From assembly GCF_900100795.1 (NCBI RefSeq), contig NZ_FNCO01000003.1, forward strand, positions 124,001 to 188,000: a DNA stretch of 64,000 nucleotides. The letters are read 5' to 3'. The translations under genes and the position numbers were made by a program. Of this stretch, positions 28,475 to 37,423 are shown piece by piece. This DNA is from Pseudomonas abietaniphila. Lineage in GTDB: Bacteria > Pseudomonadota > Gammaproteobacteria > Pseudomonadales > Pseudomonadaceae. The first letter of the stretch is position 1, and the number at the start of each line of letters is the position of its first letter. Below the pieces are notes generated by a model. The model saw nothing but the letters and a program-made list of their open reading frames with translations. It was not told the origin of the DNA and searched no databases.

Positions 28475-31048
28475 ATGCAGTCAACCACGCTCGGAATGAC
28501 CACCATCAACGCGCCCCGCGCGTTATCTGACGGCGGGACGCTTCAACGACGCGCCGCCGCGCTCATGGGGACATACCCCGACCTTTACGCCATGGCGTTT
28601 CAGGCTGCCCGTGCGATTGTCATCAAGCACACGGGCAAACCCTTGGATCCCGCGAAGGTGTATTGGCACCGCTTTAACCGGGCGAACAACAGCGGCGCCA
28701 CCTTCACAGGTTGGGAACACGTAGGGCCGCCGTCCGAATCCATGACGCTGATCGAACTGGTCATGCACCGCTTCAGTGCCAGTGACACGGTGTCCGCTGA
28801 TGAGCTGAACACCTACAGCGGCTTTTACACGGTGGGTGCCGATCAACGCTTTTACAACGAACACAATGAAGTCCCGATGCTGCCCAGCGACGTGCTGCAG
28901 GATTTCTGGAAGCTGGATTTCGCCACGGATTTGAAACACAAGGTCGAGGCGTTCTGGCGTGCTCATGAGCAGGATTTCTGCACGCTCGCCAAGATCAACC
29001 TGCTGTCATCGGCAGGCTTGGCGTTGAGCAAAAAGCGGTTATCGATGGACGATTTTCAGACCGTGCTGATGGCGGTCACCGGTGCTACCGACCCCCACGT
29101 GACGTGGGACATGCTGCAGGAGAACCCGGGTTTTTCGGCGGGTGTGACGATGCAGGTGTTTCAGCTTGCAGGGCACGAAGCCAGAGACATGCTGCTCATC
29201 AAGAATGGGCAGGGACGCCGGATCGTGTTCAAGCCCGATGTGCAACCGATGTTCCAGTGTTTTGCCGATGAACCCGCGCTGTATCAATGGGTGCAATCGC
29301 AACTGCGCGAGCCTGAAACGAAGGCGGCGCTGGTGTCGCATTTCGCACGAGGGGCCGAGCAGCTGGCATTTGCAGACGCCAGACTGTCCGCGCGCGCTGC
29401 TCAGCCATGGTCGGCCGAGCAGACGCTCATTGGCGATTCCCCGGCCGCGAGCCCGCAGTCTGTTTTCGAGCGCTTGCGCGACACAGCGCAGCGTGAAATG
29501 AACGAGGACCTCAACGCCCAATTGACCAGCAATGCCAGCCTGCGCAAACAGATGTGGATCGGCTATCTGGGCGCGTTCATCCGTATGGCCGGCGGTGTGG
29601 CGCCGCTGGCGTGGCCGGTTGCGCTGAGCCTGGTGGGCGCCGGCATCGCCAGTGTTGGTTTGAATATCGACCAAGCCATCCATGGGCGTACCAAGACGCT
29701 GCGCAAGGCGGGCGTGATCGGCGCGATCATCAACGCGGTGTACCTGTTTCTCAACCTGCCGCTGTTGGCCAGTATCGGTCGTGCGGGAGAAGCTGCGCCG
29801 TTACCAGAGCGTGCATCCGGAACGGACACTGAGTCACTGGCGGGCCTTGAGGGTAATGAGGTATTGGACGACATCCCCGCAGACACCGGGAACGTAAACA
29901 CCCGCGGCGTCCATGTGCTGGAAAACGGCGAAACCTGGATCACCCTGGGTGATCTGCCCTACCGCGTGCGGTACCTGAACGACCTCAACACCTGGGCCAT
30001 CGTGGATCCCCACAATCCGTTCGCGTTCAGCGGCGCTCGGCCGGTTCGCCTCAATGCGCTGGATCAATGGGAGTTGCTTCAGCCGCCAAAACTGGTGGGC
30101 GGCAAGCCGCCGGTGGAGACGCCAGGTGAATCGCCCAAGGCATCCGGTTCCCAGGCGGCGAAACCTTATGCCACGACCTCGTCGCCCTTCTGGGACACCC
30201 ACATGCAATTCAATCTGGACGAAGAGCGGCGCCTGTCAGCGTTGGGTAATCAGCGTCAGGCGTCGGCGGTCAATGTGTACGAACTGGACTCCGACGAGGA
30301 AGTGGTTTCCGACTCAGAGGGCGAAGACGTGGTTATCGACGCCTGGAATGAAAAGCACCGGGTATTCAAAACCACAGACAATGCTTACTTCGGTGGTGCG
30401 ATCACCCGCTATACCGAGGACGACGATGCCTACAACGTTTTCTTGCGCACGGGAGAGCAGCGGGGTACGGATCAAATCGAGGCGCTCGAGCGTCTGGTCG
30501 AGGACATCTCGGAGGTAGAGCCCAACAATGACGTCGCGTTGTATCGAGGTGGCAGTGGTGAGCGAGGCACTTCGGGGAGGGTATTTCGTGAGGGCAAGCT
30601 CAAGGCAGGCGACGTGCTGGTCAATACGGACGTTACTTCGTTCAGTGAAAACCCTTACATCGCCAGGGTGTTCGCCAGTAGCCAGGGCGGGGCCTCATCG
30701 GCGAGCCACGTAGGTGCGATCACGTTTGACGACACCTCGGTCGTATTCGAATTACCGGCGGGCGAATACTTGAACGCGACTCCCATCAGCCCGTTCTCGG
30801 AGAGCCCGAATGAGGTCGAATCCGTGTTTCTGCCGGGCCACTACTTCCAGATTCAGCGCATCGAAGAAGTGGCGGGCAGCAACTACCGGTTCATGAATGT
30901 CCAGCTCAGACAGATCCCGGTCGAGCAGGTGTCGGGCCCCGCGTATGACTTGCGCACCGGTGAGGCGTTCAGCCGAGACCAGTACGCCGCCAAACTGGGT
31001 GAAGACGCAAAGGCGCTGGTGGACGCTTTCTTCCCGCCGAGATCCTGA
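28475..31048 (+). CDS. Probable ADP-ribosyltransferase toxin B (tandem paralogue)
   Basis: An 857-residue paralogue of the preceding protein, similar along its whole length, including VYWHRFNRAN, FTGWEHVGPPSESMTLIELV, the hydrophobic pair at about 363-402 and 411-430, and the acidic segment DSEGEDVVIDAW. The ADP-ribosyltransferase residues are all present: Arg691 in ALYRGGSGE, Ser722-Phe-Ser724 in TSFSENP, and Glu780-Val-Glu782 in EVESVFLPG. The leader AAGGACAGGAAGTCATG closely matches that of toxin A, so the duplication included the ribosome-binding region. The gene ends 9 bp before a convergent dehydrogenase gene. No small immunity-like gene lies between or after the two. Confidence 0.8.
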   Translation: MQSTTLGMTTINAPRALSDGGTLQRRAAALMGTYPDLYAMAFQAARAIVIKHTGKPLDPAKVYWHRFNRANNSGATFTGWEHVGPPSESMTLIELVMHRFSASDTVSADELNTYSGFYTVGADQRFYNEHNEVPMLPSDVLQDFWKLDFATDLKHKVEAFWRAHEQDFCTLAKINLLSSAGLALSKKRLSMDDFQTVLMAVTGATDPHVTWDMLQENPGFSAGVTMQVFQLAGHEARDMLLIKNGQGRRIVFKPDVQPMFQCFADEPALYQWVQSQLREPETKAALVSHFARGAEQLAFADARLSARAAQPWSAEQTLIGDSPAASPQSVFERLRDTAQREMNEDLNAQLTSNASLRKQMWIGYLGAFIRMAGGVAPLAWPVALSLVGAGIASVGLNIDQAIHGRTKTLRKAGVIGAIINAVYLFLNLPLLASIGRAGEAAPLPERASGTDTESLAGLEGNEVLDDIPADTGNVNTRGVHVLENGETWITLGDLPYRVRYLNDLNTWAIVDPHNPFAFSGARPVRLNALDQWELLQPPKLVGGKPPVETPGESPKASGSQAAKPYATTSSPFWDTHMQFNLDEERRLSALGNQRQASAVNVYELDSDEEVVSDSEGEDVVIDAWNEKHRVFKTTDNAYFGGAITRYTEDDDAYNVFLRTGEQRGTDQIEALERLVEDISEVEPNNDVALYRGGSGERGTSGRVFREGKLKAGDVLVNTDVTSFSENPYIARVFASSQGGASSASHVGAITFDDTSVVFELPAGEYLNATPISPFSESPNEVESVFLPGHYFQIQRIEEVAGSNYRFMNVQLRQIPVEQVSGPAYDLRTGEAFSRDQYAAKLGEDAKALVDAFFPPRS

Positions 31049-31057
31049 TGCGCTGAG

Positions 31058-32860
31058 TCAGAACCAGTCGTTCTGCATCGACAGGCACACATCATCTCGG
31101 GCTTGCAAAATGGACAGTTCGTGATGGCAGGCCGGTACTTCCCAGGTCAGGAAGTACCGGGCCGCCTGAAGCTTTCCTTTGTAGAAATCCGCGTCGGCCG
31201 TGTTGCCGGTATTCAGTCCTTCCTGCGCGCGGATGGCTTGTTCCAGCCAGCGCCAGCCGATGACCGTGTGACCAAAGGCCTTAAGGTACAGCGCGGAGTT
31301 GGCCAGCGTGGCCGTGACCTTCCCTTGAGCGAGATCGGTGAGCAACTCCAGGGTGACCGATTGCAGCCGAGCGACGAGTTGCTCCAGCGGCTGGCGCAGT
31401 GTGGAGAGCGATTCGTGCGCGTGTGCACGCTCACAGGTATCGGCAATCAACCTGACCAACTGCTTGAGGCCCGCGCCACCGTTCTGCGCCAGCTTGCGGC
31501 CCAGCAGATCCAGCGACTGAATGCCGTGGGTGCCTTCATGAATCGGATTGAGGCGGTTGTCGCGGTAGTACTGCTCGACCGGGTATTCACGCGTGTAGCC
31601 ATGCCCGCCGAGAATCTGGATCGCCAGTTCGTTGGCCTTGAGGCAAAACTCCGAGGGCCAGGATTTGACGATTGGCGTCAGCAGGTCGAGCAGTTCATGG
31701 GCGAGCTTGCGCTGATCTTCGGTTTCGCCTGTCTGCGTGTCGTCGAACAGGCGGGCCGCGTAAAGCCCCAGGTCGAACGAGCCTTCCACGTAGGCTTTCT
31801 GGGTCAGCAGCATGCGTTTGACATCCGCGTGCTGAATGATCGAGACCGGTGCGCTTTCCGGGTTCTTGCTGTCTGGCAGCCGACCTTGCGGCCGCTCGCG
31901 GGCGTACTCCAGCGAGTAAAGATAACCGGCGTAACCCAGCATGACCGCGCCCATGCCCACGCCTATCCGGGCTTCGTTCATCATCTGGAACATATAGCTC
32001 AGGCCGTGGTGCGGCTTGCCGACCAGATAGCCGACACACTCGGCGTTGTCGCCAAAATTCAGCGCCGTGGACGTCGTCCCGCGCCAGCCCATTTTGTGAA
32101 ACAGTCCGGCCAGCAGCACATCGTTGCGCGCGCCAAGACTGCCGTCGTCGTTGACCAGAAACTTCGGCACGATGAACAGCGAAATGCCCTTCACGCCCGG
32201 CGGTGCGTCAGGCAGTTTGGCCAGCACCAGATGCACGATGTTTTCCGACAGCGGATGGTCGCCGCCAGAGATAAAGATCTTGTTGCCGCGCAGCCGGTAG
32301 GTGCCGTCTTCGGCGGGCTCGGCACGGGTACGAATGTCCGACAGCGACGAGCCCGCATGCGGCTCGGTCAAGGCCATGGTGCCGAAGAAGCGCCCCTCGA
32401 TCATTGGTTGCAGGAAACGCTGCTTCTGCTCATCGCTGCCGAAGTTTTCGATGAGATTCGCCGCGCCCATGGTCAGAAACGGGTACGACGTCGACGCCGC
32501 GTTGGCCGACTGAAAATGCGCGAAACAGGCTTGAGACAGCAGCGTCGGTAATTGCATGCCGCCCGCTTCAAAGCTGCGCGCCGCGTTCAGAAAGCCGGCC
32601 TCCAGAAACGCGTCCACGGCGGGCTTCACCTCAGGAATCAAAACGGCCTCGCCGTTCTCATAACGGGGCTCGTTTTCATCGTTCTTGCGGTTGTGCGGCG
32701 CGAAGTACTTCTCGGCGATGGTCCGGGCGGTGGTGATCGCTGCGTCGAACGTCTCGCGGTTGTGTTCGGCAAAACGCTCACGTTGCGTCAGCGCTTCGGC
32801 ATCCAGCACTTCATACAGCTCGAAAGCCAGATTGCGTGAACTGAGCAGCGTCTCGGACAT
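31058..32860 (-). CDS. Acyl-CoA dehydrogenase (600-residue, DmdC/FadE-like with C-terminal extension)
   Basis: A 600-residue FAD enzyme: N-terminal helical domain (to about 155), FAD/substrate domain with MALTEPHAGSSLSD and KIFISGGDH, and a C-terminal domain with MLGYAGYLYSLEYARER and NPIHEGTHGIQSLDLLGRK, where the Glu of HEGTHG fits the catalytic base position of long-form acyl-CoA dehydrogenases. It oxidises an acyl-CoA to the enoyl-CoA, passing electrons to ETF. The size and extra C-terminal domain match the DmdC/long-chain group common in Pseudomonas; the exact substrate is not shown by sequence. It stands alone, convergent with the toxin gene. Confidence 0.9.
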   Translation of the reverse strand: MSETLLSSRNLAFELYEVLDAEALTQRERFAEHNRETFDAAITTARTIAEKYFAPHNRKNDENEPRYENGEAVLIPEVKPAVDAFLEAGFLNAARSFEAGGMQLPTLLSQACFAHFQSANAASTSYPFLTMGAANLIENFGSDEQKQRFLQPMIEGRFFGTMALTEPHAGSSLSDIRTRAEPAEDGTYRLRGNKIFISGGDHPLSENIVHLVLAKLPDAPPGVKGISLFIVPKFLVNDDGSLGARNDVLLAGLFHKMGWRGTTSTALNFGDNAECVGYLVGKPHHGLSYMFQMMNEARIGVGMGAVMLGYAGYLYSLEYARERPQGRLPDSKNPESAPVSIIQHADVKRMLLTQKAYVEGSFDLGLYAARLFDDTQTGETEDQRKLAHELLDLLTPIVKSWPSEFCLKANELAIQILGGHGYTREYPVEQYYRDNRLNPIHEGTHGIQSLDLLGRKLAQNGGAGLKQLVRLIADTCERAHAHESLSTLRQPLEQLVARLQSVTLELLTDLAQGKVTATLANSALYLKAFGHTVIGWRWLEQAIRAQEGLNTGNTADADFYKGKLQAARYFLTWEVPACHHELSILQARDDVCLSMQNDWF

Positions 32861-32988
32861 GGCGGTGTACCTTTTGGTGGAGTGCCGTGAGTCTAGGTGT
32901 GCCAGAAAGGGGTGAACAGCAAGATTGATCTGGGTGATGGAGGGGTAGAACGGGGGTCGAATTCAGTCGCGACGAGCATCGCGAAACG

Positions 32989-33075
32989 GCAGGAGCGCGC
33001 TTGCCCGCGATTGCGATCAATCAGACACCGTTGTGGTGTCTGCGTTGACGCATCGCGGGCAAGCGCGCTCCTACA
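32989..33075. repeat. REP pair (BIME), GCGCGCTTGCCCGCGAT family
   Basis: An inverted pair: AGGAGCGCGCTTGCCCGCGA at 32991-33010 and its complement TCGCGGGCAAGCGCGCTCCT at 33054-33073, separated by about 43 bp. It can fold into a long hairpin. The same family occurs at 52412-52500 and as a single copy near 60175. It lies between the promoter side of the dehydrogenase gene and the 3' end of putA, where it may act as a terminator. Confidence 0.85.
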
Positions 33076-33118
33076 CGGGGATTGCGTGCCGTCTGTTACA
33101 TGAAGCAGGCACCTGAAG

Positions 33119-36100
33119 CTACCCGATCGTCATCAAGCTCGCATTACCACCTGCCGCAGCCGTGTTAACGCTCAATGCACGTTCAATCACCAGACGTTCC
33201 AGCGCGATGCCGGTTTCGCCTTTGGACAGGCCGTGGACGCCCACGATGGCGCCGCTGCGTTGGGCAACCTGCTCGCAGATGGCACGCAACTGGTCGGAGT
33301 CGCCGTGGTGCAGGACGGCGTCGATGACGACGTCGTCCTTGTTCCAGTCGCTCACCAGCTTGATGCGTGCCTGAACGTCTTTTGGCAGGCGTTTGTAAAG
33401 CGGCTTGCTCAGCTCGTTGTCCGGCACGATGGCCGTGCTGCCGACGGCCATCACGGCTGCGAGTTGGGTCAGCAAGTCGGCTTCGTCGTCGGCCAGACAC
33501 AGCACGTGCTCGCGCGGCAGGATGCTGTAGCTGTTGCGCTCGCCGGTTGGGCCCGCCAACAGGCGGGTGACGCCGCTTTGCGATTGCTCGGCGAACTGCG
33601 TGCACAGGGTGTCGAGCTCTGTCAGCTGTTGGCTGGCAGCCCAGGCCTTCAGTGCGGTCAGCGGCTTGAGCAGGGTTTCACGCATGCGTGTGTCCGGCGC
33701 AGTTTCGGCATCACGGCTGGCGAACGACCTCTGCACGGCATCGACGGGGCGGGTCGACAGCAAGCGGTACAGGTACAGCGGGCCACCGGCTTTCGGGCCC
33801 GTCCCCGACAGGCCTTCGCCACCAAACGGCTGTACACCCACCACGGCACCGACGATGTTGCGGTTCACGTACATGTTGCCGGCGTTGACCGAGTCGATCA
33901 CCTTGGCGATGGTTTCGTCGATGCGCGTGTGCACGCCCAGCGTCAGGCCGTAACCGGAGGCGTTGATCTGTGCGATCAGTTGGTCCAGTTCTTTGCGCTT
34001 GTAGCGCACGACGTGCAGGACCGGGCCGAAGATTTCACGTTGCAGTTCGTCGAAGCTTTCCAGCTCGATCAGGGTCGGCATGACGTAGGTGCCACGCTTG
34101 ATCTCGTCGCTGTCGGCGATGGCAACCTGATACACGTTGCGGCCTTTGTCACGCATGGCCTGGATGTGTTTCTCGATGCCGGCTTTGGCGTCGGCGTCGA
34201 TCACCGGACCAATGTCGACCGACAAGCGTTCCGGGTTGCCGAGGCGGTTTTCAGCCATGGCACCTTTGAGCATTTCGATGACGCGGTCGGCGGAATCTTC
34301 CTGCAGGCAGAGTACCCGCAGCGCCGAGCAACGCTGACCGGCGCTGTCGAAAGCGGACGACACCACGTCGATGACCACTTGCTCGGTCAGGGCGGAGGAG
34401 TCGACGATCATCGCGTTCTGGCCACCGGTTTCGGCGATCAGCGGAATCGGACGACCTTGCGCATCAAGACGACCGGCGATGTTGCGTTGCAGCAGACGCG
34501 CGACTTCGGTGGAACCGGTGAACATCACGCCTTTGACGCGCTCATCACCCACCAGTCGCGCTCCGACGGTTTCACCACGGCCCGGCAGCAGTTGCACCAC
34601 GCCTTCCGGAATGCCGGCTTCGAGCAGGATACGCACGGCCTGTGCGGCCACCAGCGGCGTTTGCTCGGCAGGCTTGGCCAGCACGGGGTTACCGGCGGCC
34701 AGAGCAGCAGCGACTTGACCGCTGAAAATTGCCAGCGGGAAGTTCCACGGGCTGATGCACACCACCGGGCCCAGCGGGCGGTGCGCGTCGTTGCTGAAGT
34801 CGTAGCGGGCCTGAACGGCGTAATAGCGCAGGAAATCCACGGCCTCGCGGACTTCGGCGATGGCGTTGGCGTAGGTTTTGCCGGCTTCACGGGCCAGCAG
34901 CCCCATCAGCGGCTGGATGTCGGCTTCCATCAGGTCGGCGGCGCGCTCAAGGATGGCGGCGCGTTCGGCGGGCGGCGTGGCTTGCCAGATCGGGCCTGCG
35001 CTGAGGGCGCTGAGCAGCGCATTGTCGACGTCTTCCAGGCTCGCTTCCTGAACATGGCCGACGACGTCGCGCAGGTCAGACGGGTTCAGAACAGGCGCTT
35101 CGGCGCCCGCGCTGACCGGACTGCCCAGCATCGGGCCGGCTTTCCAGTCGTTGTGCGCAGTGGCAAGCAGTGCCGAGGACAGTGAGGCCAGGCGATGTTC
35201 GTTGGCCATGTCGATACCGGCCGAGTTGGCGCGTTCGCGGCCATACAGGTCACGCGGCAATGGAATGCGTGGGTGCGGCAGGCCGAAACCCCCTTCTTGC
35301 GTGGCCATGCGTTCGATGCTCGATACCGGGTCGGCGACCAGTTCCTGAATGGAGATCGACTGGTCGGCAATGCGGTTTACGAACGAGGTGTTGGCGCCGT
35401 TTTCCAGCAGGCGACGAACCAGATACGCCAACAGGGTTTCGTGAGTCCCTACCGGGGCGTACACACGGCACGGCCGATTCAGCTTGCCATCGGCGACCTT
35501 GCCGACAACCTGCTCGTACAGCGGCTCGCCCATGCCGTGGAGGCACTGGAACTCGTACTGGCCGGGGTAATAGTTCTGACCGGCAATGTGGTAGATCGCC
35601 GACAGGGTATGGGCGTTGTGAGTCGCGAACTGCGGGTAGATGACTTCCGGTACCGACAGCAGTTTGCGCGCGCACGCAATGTAGGAGACGTCGGTGTACA
35701 CCTTTCGGGTGTAGACCGGATAGCCTTCCAGGCCTTCTACCTGGGCGCGCTTGATTTCGCTGTCCCAGTAAGCGCCTTTCACCAGACGGATCATCAGGCG
35801 ATGACGGCTGCGACGGGCCAGATCGATGACGTAGTCAATCACGTACGGGCAGCGTTTCTGGTAAGCCTGAATCACGAAGCCGATGCCGTTCCAGCCGGTC
35901 AGCTGCGGTTCGAAACAGAGGCGTTCGAGCAGGTCCAGCGACAGCTCCAGGCGGTCGGCTTCTTCGGCATCGATGTTCAGACCGATGTCGTATTGCTTGG
36001 CCAGCAGGGTGAGGGACAGCAGGCGCGGGTACAGCTCTTCCATCACACGCTCGTACTGCGCGCGGCTGTAGCGCGGGTGCAGCGCCGAGAGCTTGATGGA

Positions 36101-37072
36101 GATGCCCGGGCCTTCGTAAATGCCGCGGCCGTGCGACGCCTTGCCGATGGAATGGATCGCCTGCTCGTACGAGGCGAGGTACTTCTGCGCGTCGTGTTCG
36201 GTCAGCGCTGCTTCACCGAGCATGTCGTAGGAATAACGGAAGCCTTTGGCTTCGAACTTGCTGGCGTTGGCCAAGGCTTCGCCGATGGTTTCGCCGGTGA
36301 CGAACTGCTCGCCCATCAGGCGCATGGCCATGTCGACGCCCTTGCGGATCATCGGTTCGCCGGACTTGCCAATGATGCGGCTCAGCGAGGACGTCAGGCC
36401 GGCTTCGTTGTGGGTGCTGACCAGTTTGCCGGTCAGCAGCAGACCCCACGTGGCGGCATTGACGAACAGCGACGGGCTGTTGCCCAGATGCGGATGCCAG
36501 TTACCGGTGCTGATCTTGTCGCGGATCAGCGCATCGCGAGTGCCTTTGTCCGGGATGCGCAACAGCGCTTCGGCCAGACACATCAGGGCCACGCCTTCCT
36601 GGGACGACAGCGAGAACTCTTGCAACAGGCCCTGCACGATACCGGCGCGACCGCCTGCGCTCTTCTGGTTGCGCAGCTTTTCGGCAATCGAAGCGGCCAG
36701 CTTGTGCGTTGCGTCAGCCATCGGAGCAGGCAGCCGTGCCTGTTCCAGCAACATCGGCACGACCTCAGGCTCCGGGCGGCGATAGGCCGAGGTGATGGCT
36801 GCGCGCAGTACGGACTGGGGCAGGATGCTTTCGGCGAACTCGAGGAACGCTTGATGGGCGTTATCCACCGGCAGTTCGCCTTGGTCATCGGCGTCCTTGT
36901 TGCCTTGGCCGTTGAGTTCGCTAAGGGTTGCACCACCCTCGAGTTTTTCCAGGTAATTGAAAATCGCCTGCTTGATGAGCCAGTGCGGGGTCCGGTCAAT
37001 GGACTGCGCAGCCGCTTTCAATCGCTCGCGGGTCGGGTCGTCGAGTTTGACACCCAGGGTGGTGGTCGCCAT
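33119..37072 (-). CDS. putA: Trifunctional PutA: transcriptional repressor, proline dehydrogenase, P5C dehydrogenase
   Basis: A 1317-residue protein. Residues 1-47 form a ribbon-helix-helix DNA-binding domain (TTTLGVKLDDPTRERLKAAA). The proline dehydrogenase (FAD) barrel lies around 250-560 (ISIKLSALHPRY, IDAEEADRLELSLD). The aldehyde dehydrogenase domain lies around 640-1110 with SPWNFPLAIF, FTGSTEVARLL and the catalytic Cys in DSAGQRCSALRVL. The final ~200 residues are the conserved C-terminal domain. It oxidises proline to glutamate at the membrane and represses put genes when proline is absent. The divergent neighbour is putP, and candidate PutA-binding hexamers lie between the two genes. 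Confidence 0.97.
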   Translation of the reverse strand: MATTTLGVKLDDPTRERLKAAAQSIDRTPHWLIKQAIFNYLEKLEGGATLSELNGQGNKDADDQGELPVDNAHQAFLEFAESILPQSVLRAAITSAYRRPEPEVVPMLLEQARLPAPMADATHKLAASIAEKLRNQKSAGGRAGIVQGLLQEFSLSSQEGVALMCLAEALLRIPDKGTRDALIRDKISTGNWHPHLGNSPSLFVNAATWGLLLTGKLVSTHNEAGLTSSLSRIIGKSGEPMIRKGVDMAMRLMGEQFVTGETIGEALANASKFEAKGFRYSYDMLGEAALTEHDAQKYLASYEQAIHSIGKASHGRGIYEGPGISIKLSALHPRYSRAQYERVMEELYPRLLSLTLLAKQYDIGLNIDAEEADRLELSLDLLERLCFEPQLTGWNGIGFVIQAYQKRCPYVIDYVIDLARRSRHRLMIRLVKGAYWDSEIKRAQVEGLEGYPVYTRKVYTDVSYIACARKLLSVPEVIYPQFATHNAHTLSAIYHIAGQNYYPGQYEFQCLHGMGEPLYEQVVGKVADGKLNRPCRVYAPVGTHETLLAYLVRRLLENGANTSFVNRIADQSISIQELVADPVSSIERMATQEGGFGLPHPRIPLPRDLYGRERANSAGIDMANEHRLASLSSALLATAHNDWKAGPMLGSPVSAGAEAPVLNPSDLRDVVGHVQEASLEDVDNALLSALSAGPIWQATPPAERAAILERAADLMEADIQPLMGLLAREAGKTYANAIAEVREAVDFLRYYAVQARYDFSNDAHRPLGPVVCISPWNFPLAIFSGQVAAALAAGNPVLAKPAEQTPLVAAQAVRILLEAGIPEGVVQLLPGRGETVGARLVGDERVKGVMFTGSTEVARLLQRNIAGRLDAQGRPIPLIAETGGQNAMIVDSSALTEQVVIDVVSSAFDSAGQRCSALRVLCLQEDSADRVIEMLKGAMAENRLGNPERLSVDIGPVIDADAKAGIEKHIQAMRDKGRNVYQVAIADSDEIKRGTYVMPTLIELESFDELQREIFGPVLHVVRYKRKELDQLIAQINASGYGLTLGVHTRIDETIAKVIDSVNAGNMYVNRNIVGAVVGVQPFGGEGLSGTGPKAGGPLYLYRLLSTRPVDAVQRSFASRDAETAPDTRMRETLLKPLTALKAWAASQQLTELDTLCTQFAEQSQSGVTRLLAGPTGERNSYSILPREHVLCLADDEADLLTQLAAVMAVGSTAIVPDNELSKPLYKRLPKDVQARIKLVSDWNKDDVVIDAVLHHGDSDQLRAICEQVAQRSGAIVGVHGLSKGETGIALERLVIERALSVNTAAAGGNASLMTIG

Positions 37073-37423
37073 GTTTTGTCCTCATAAGAGCCACCATGTG
37101 TGTGGCTATAGCTGCCGCCAAGAGTAGCTGCGTGAAAGTAAGGGTGCAACCGGGTGCAACCGGTTTTTTCCAGATATTTCCGATGAACCGTCCACGGGCG
37201 GACGAAGGCGGGAAATCCGGCGCACAGCCTTGGTGCCAGCGGCCTGCAAGAGGCATCGCAGCGCGCAAAAAAAGAGCAGGAATTCCAGTTGGTTACAATT
37301 TATGAAGGAAAAGTTGAAACTAATTCTCATCTCTGGGTTGCGCCCGGCTTGCGATGTTGACTAGCATGCGCGCCCTTGGTGCAACCCGTTGCTCCTGCCA
37401 TAAAAACAACGCACGGACACACA
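37073..37423. promoter_or_regulatory. putA-putP divergent control region
   Basis: About 350 bp containing the promoters of both genes. Three copies of TGCAAC, the complement of the GTTGCA element reported for the E. coli PutA operator, occur at 37145-37150, 37155-37160 and 37380-37385; the first two are exactly 10 bp apart (GGTGCAACCGGGTGCAACC). A related GTTGCG lies at 37337-37342. Confidence 0.6.
37145..37160. promoter_or_regulatory. Tandem PutA operator candidate, TGCAAC twice with 10-bp spacing
   Basis: The sequence TGCAACCGGGTGCAAC places two complements of GTTGCA on the same face of the helix, about 75 bp upstream of the putA start. Ribbon-helix-helix dimers bind closely spaced hexamers in this way. 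The assignment relies on the E. coli PutA consensus. Confidence 0.55.

Noticed and set aside
33233..37087. Two long rightward frames opposite putA
   Set aside because: They follow the third-position GC pattern of PutA on the other strand and show Val/Gln/His-rich composition without motifs.
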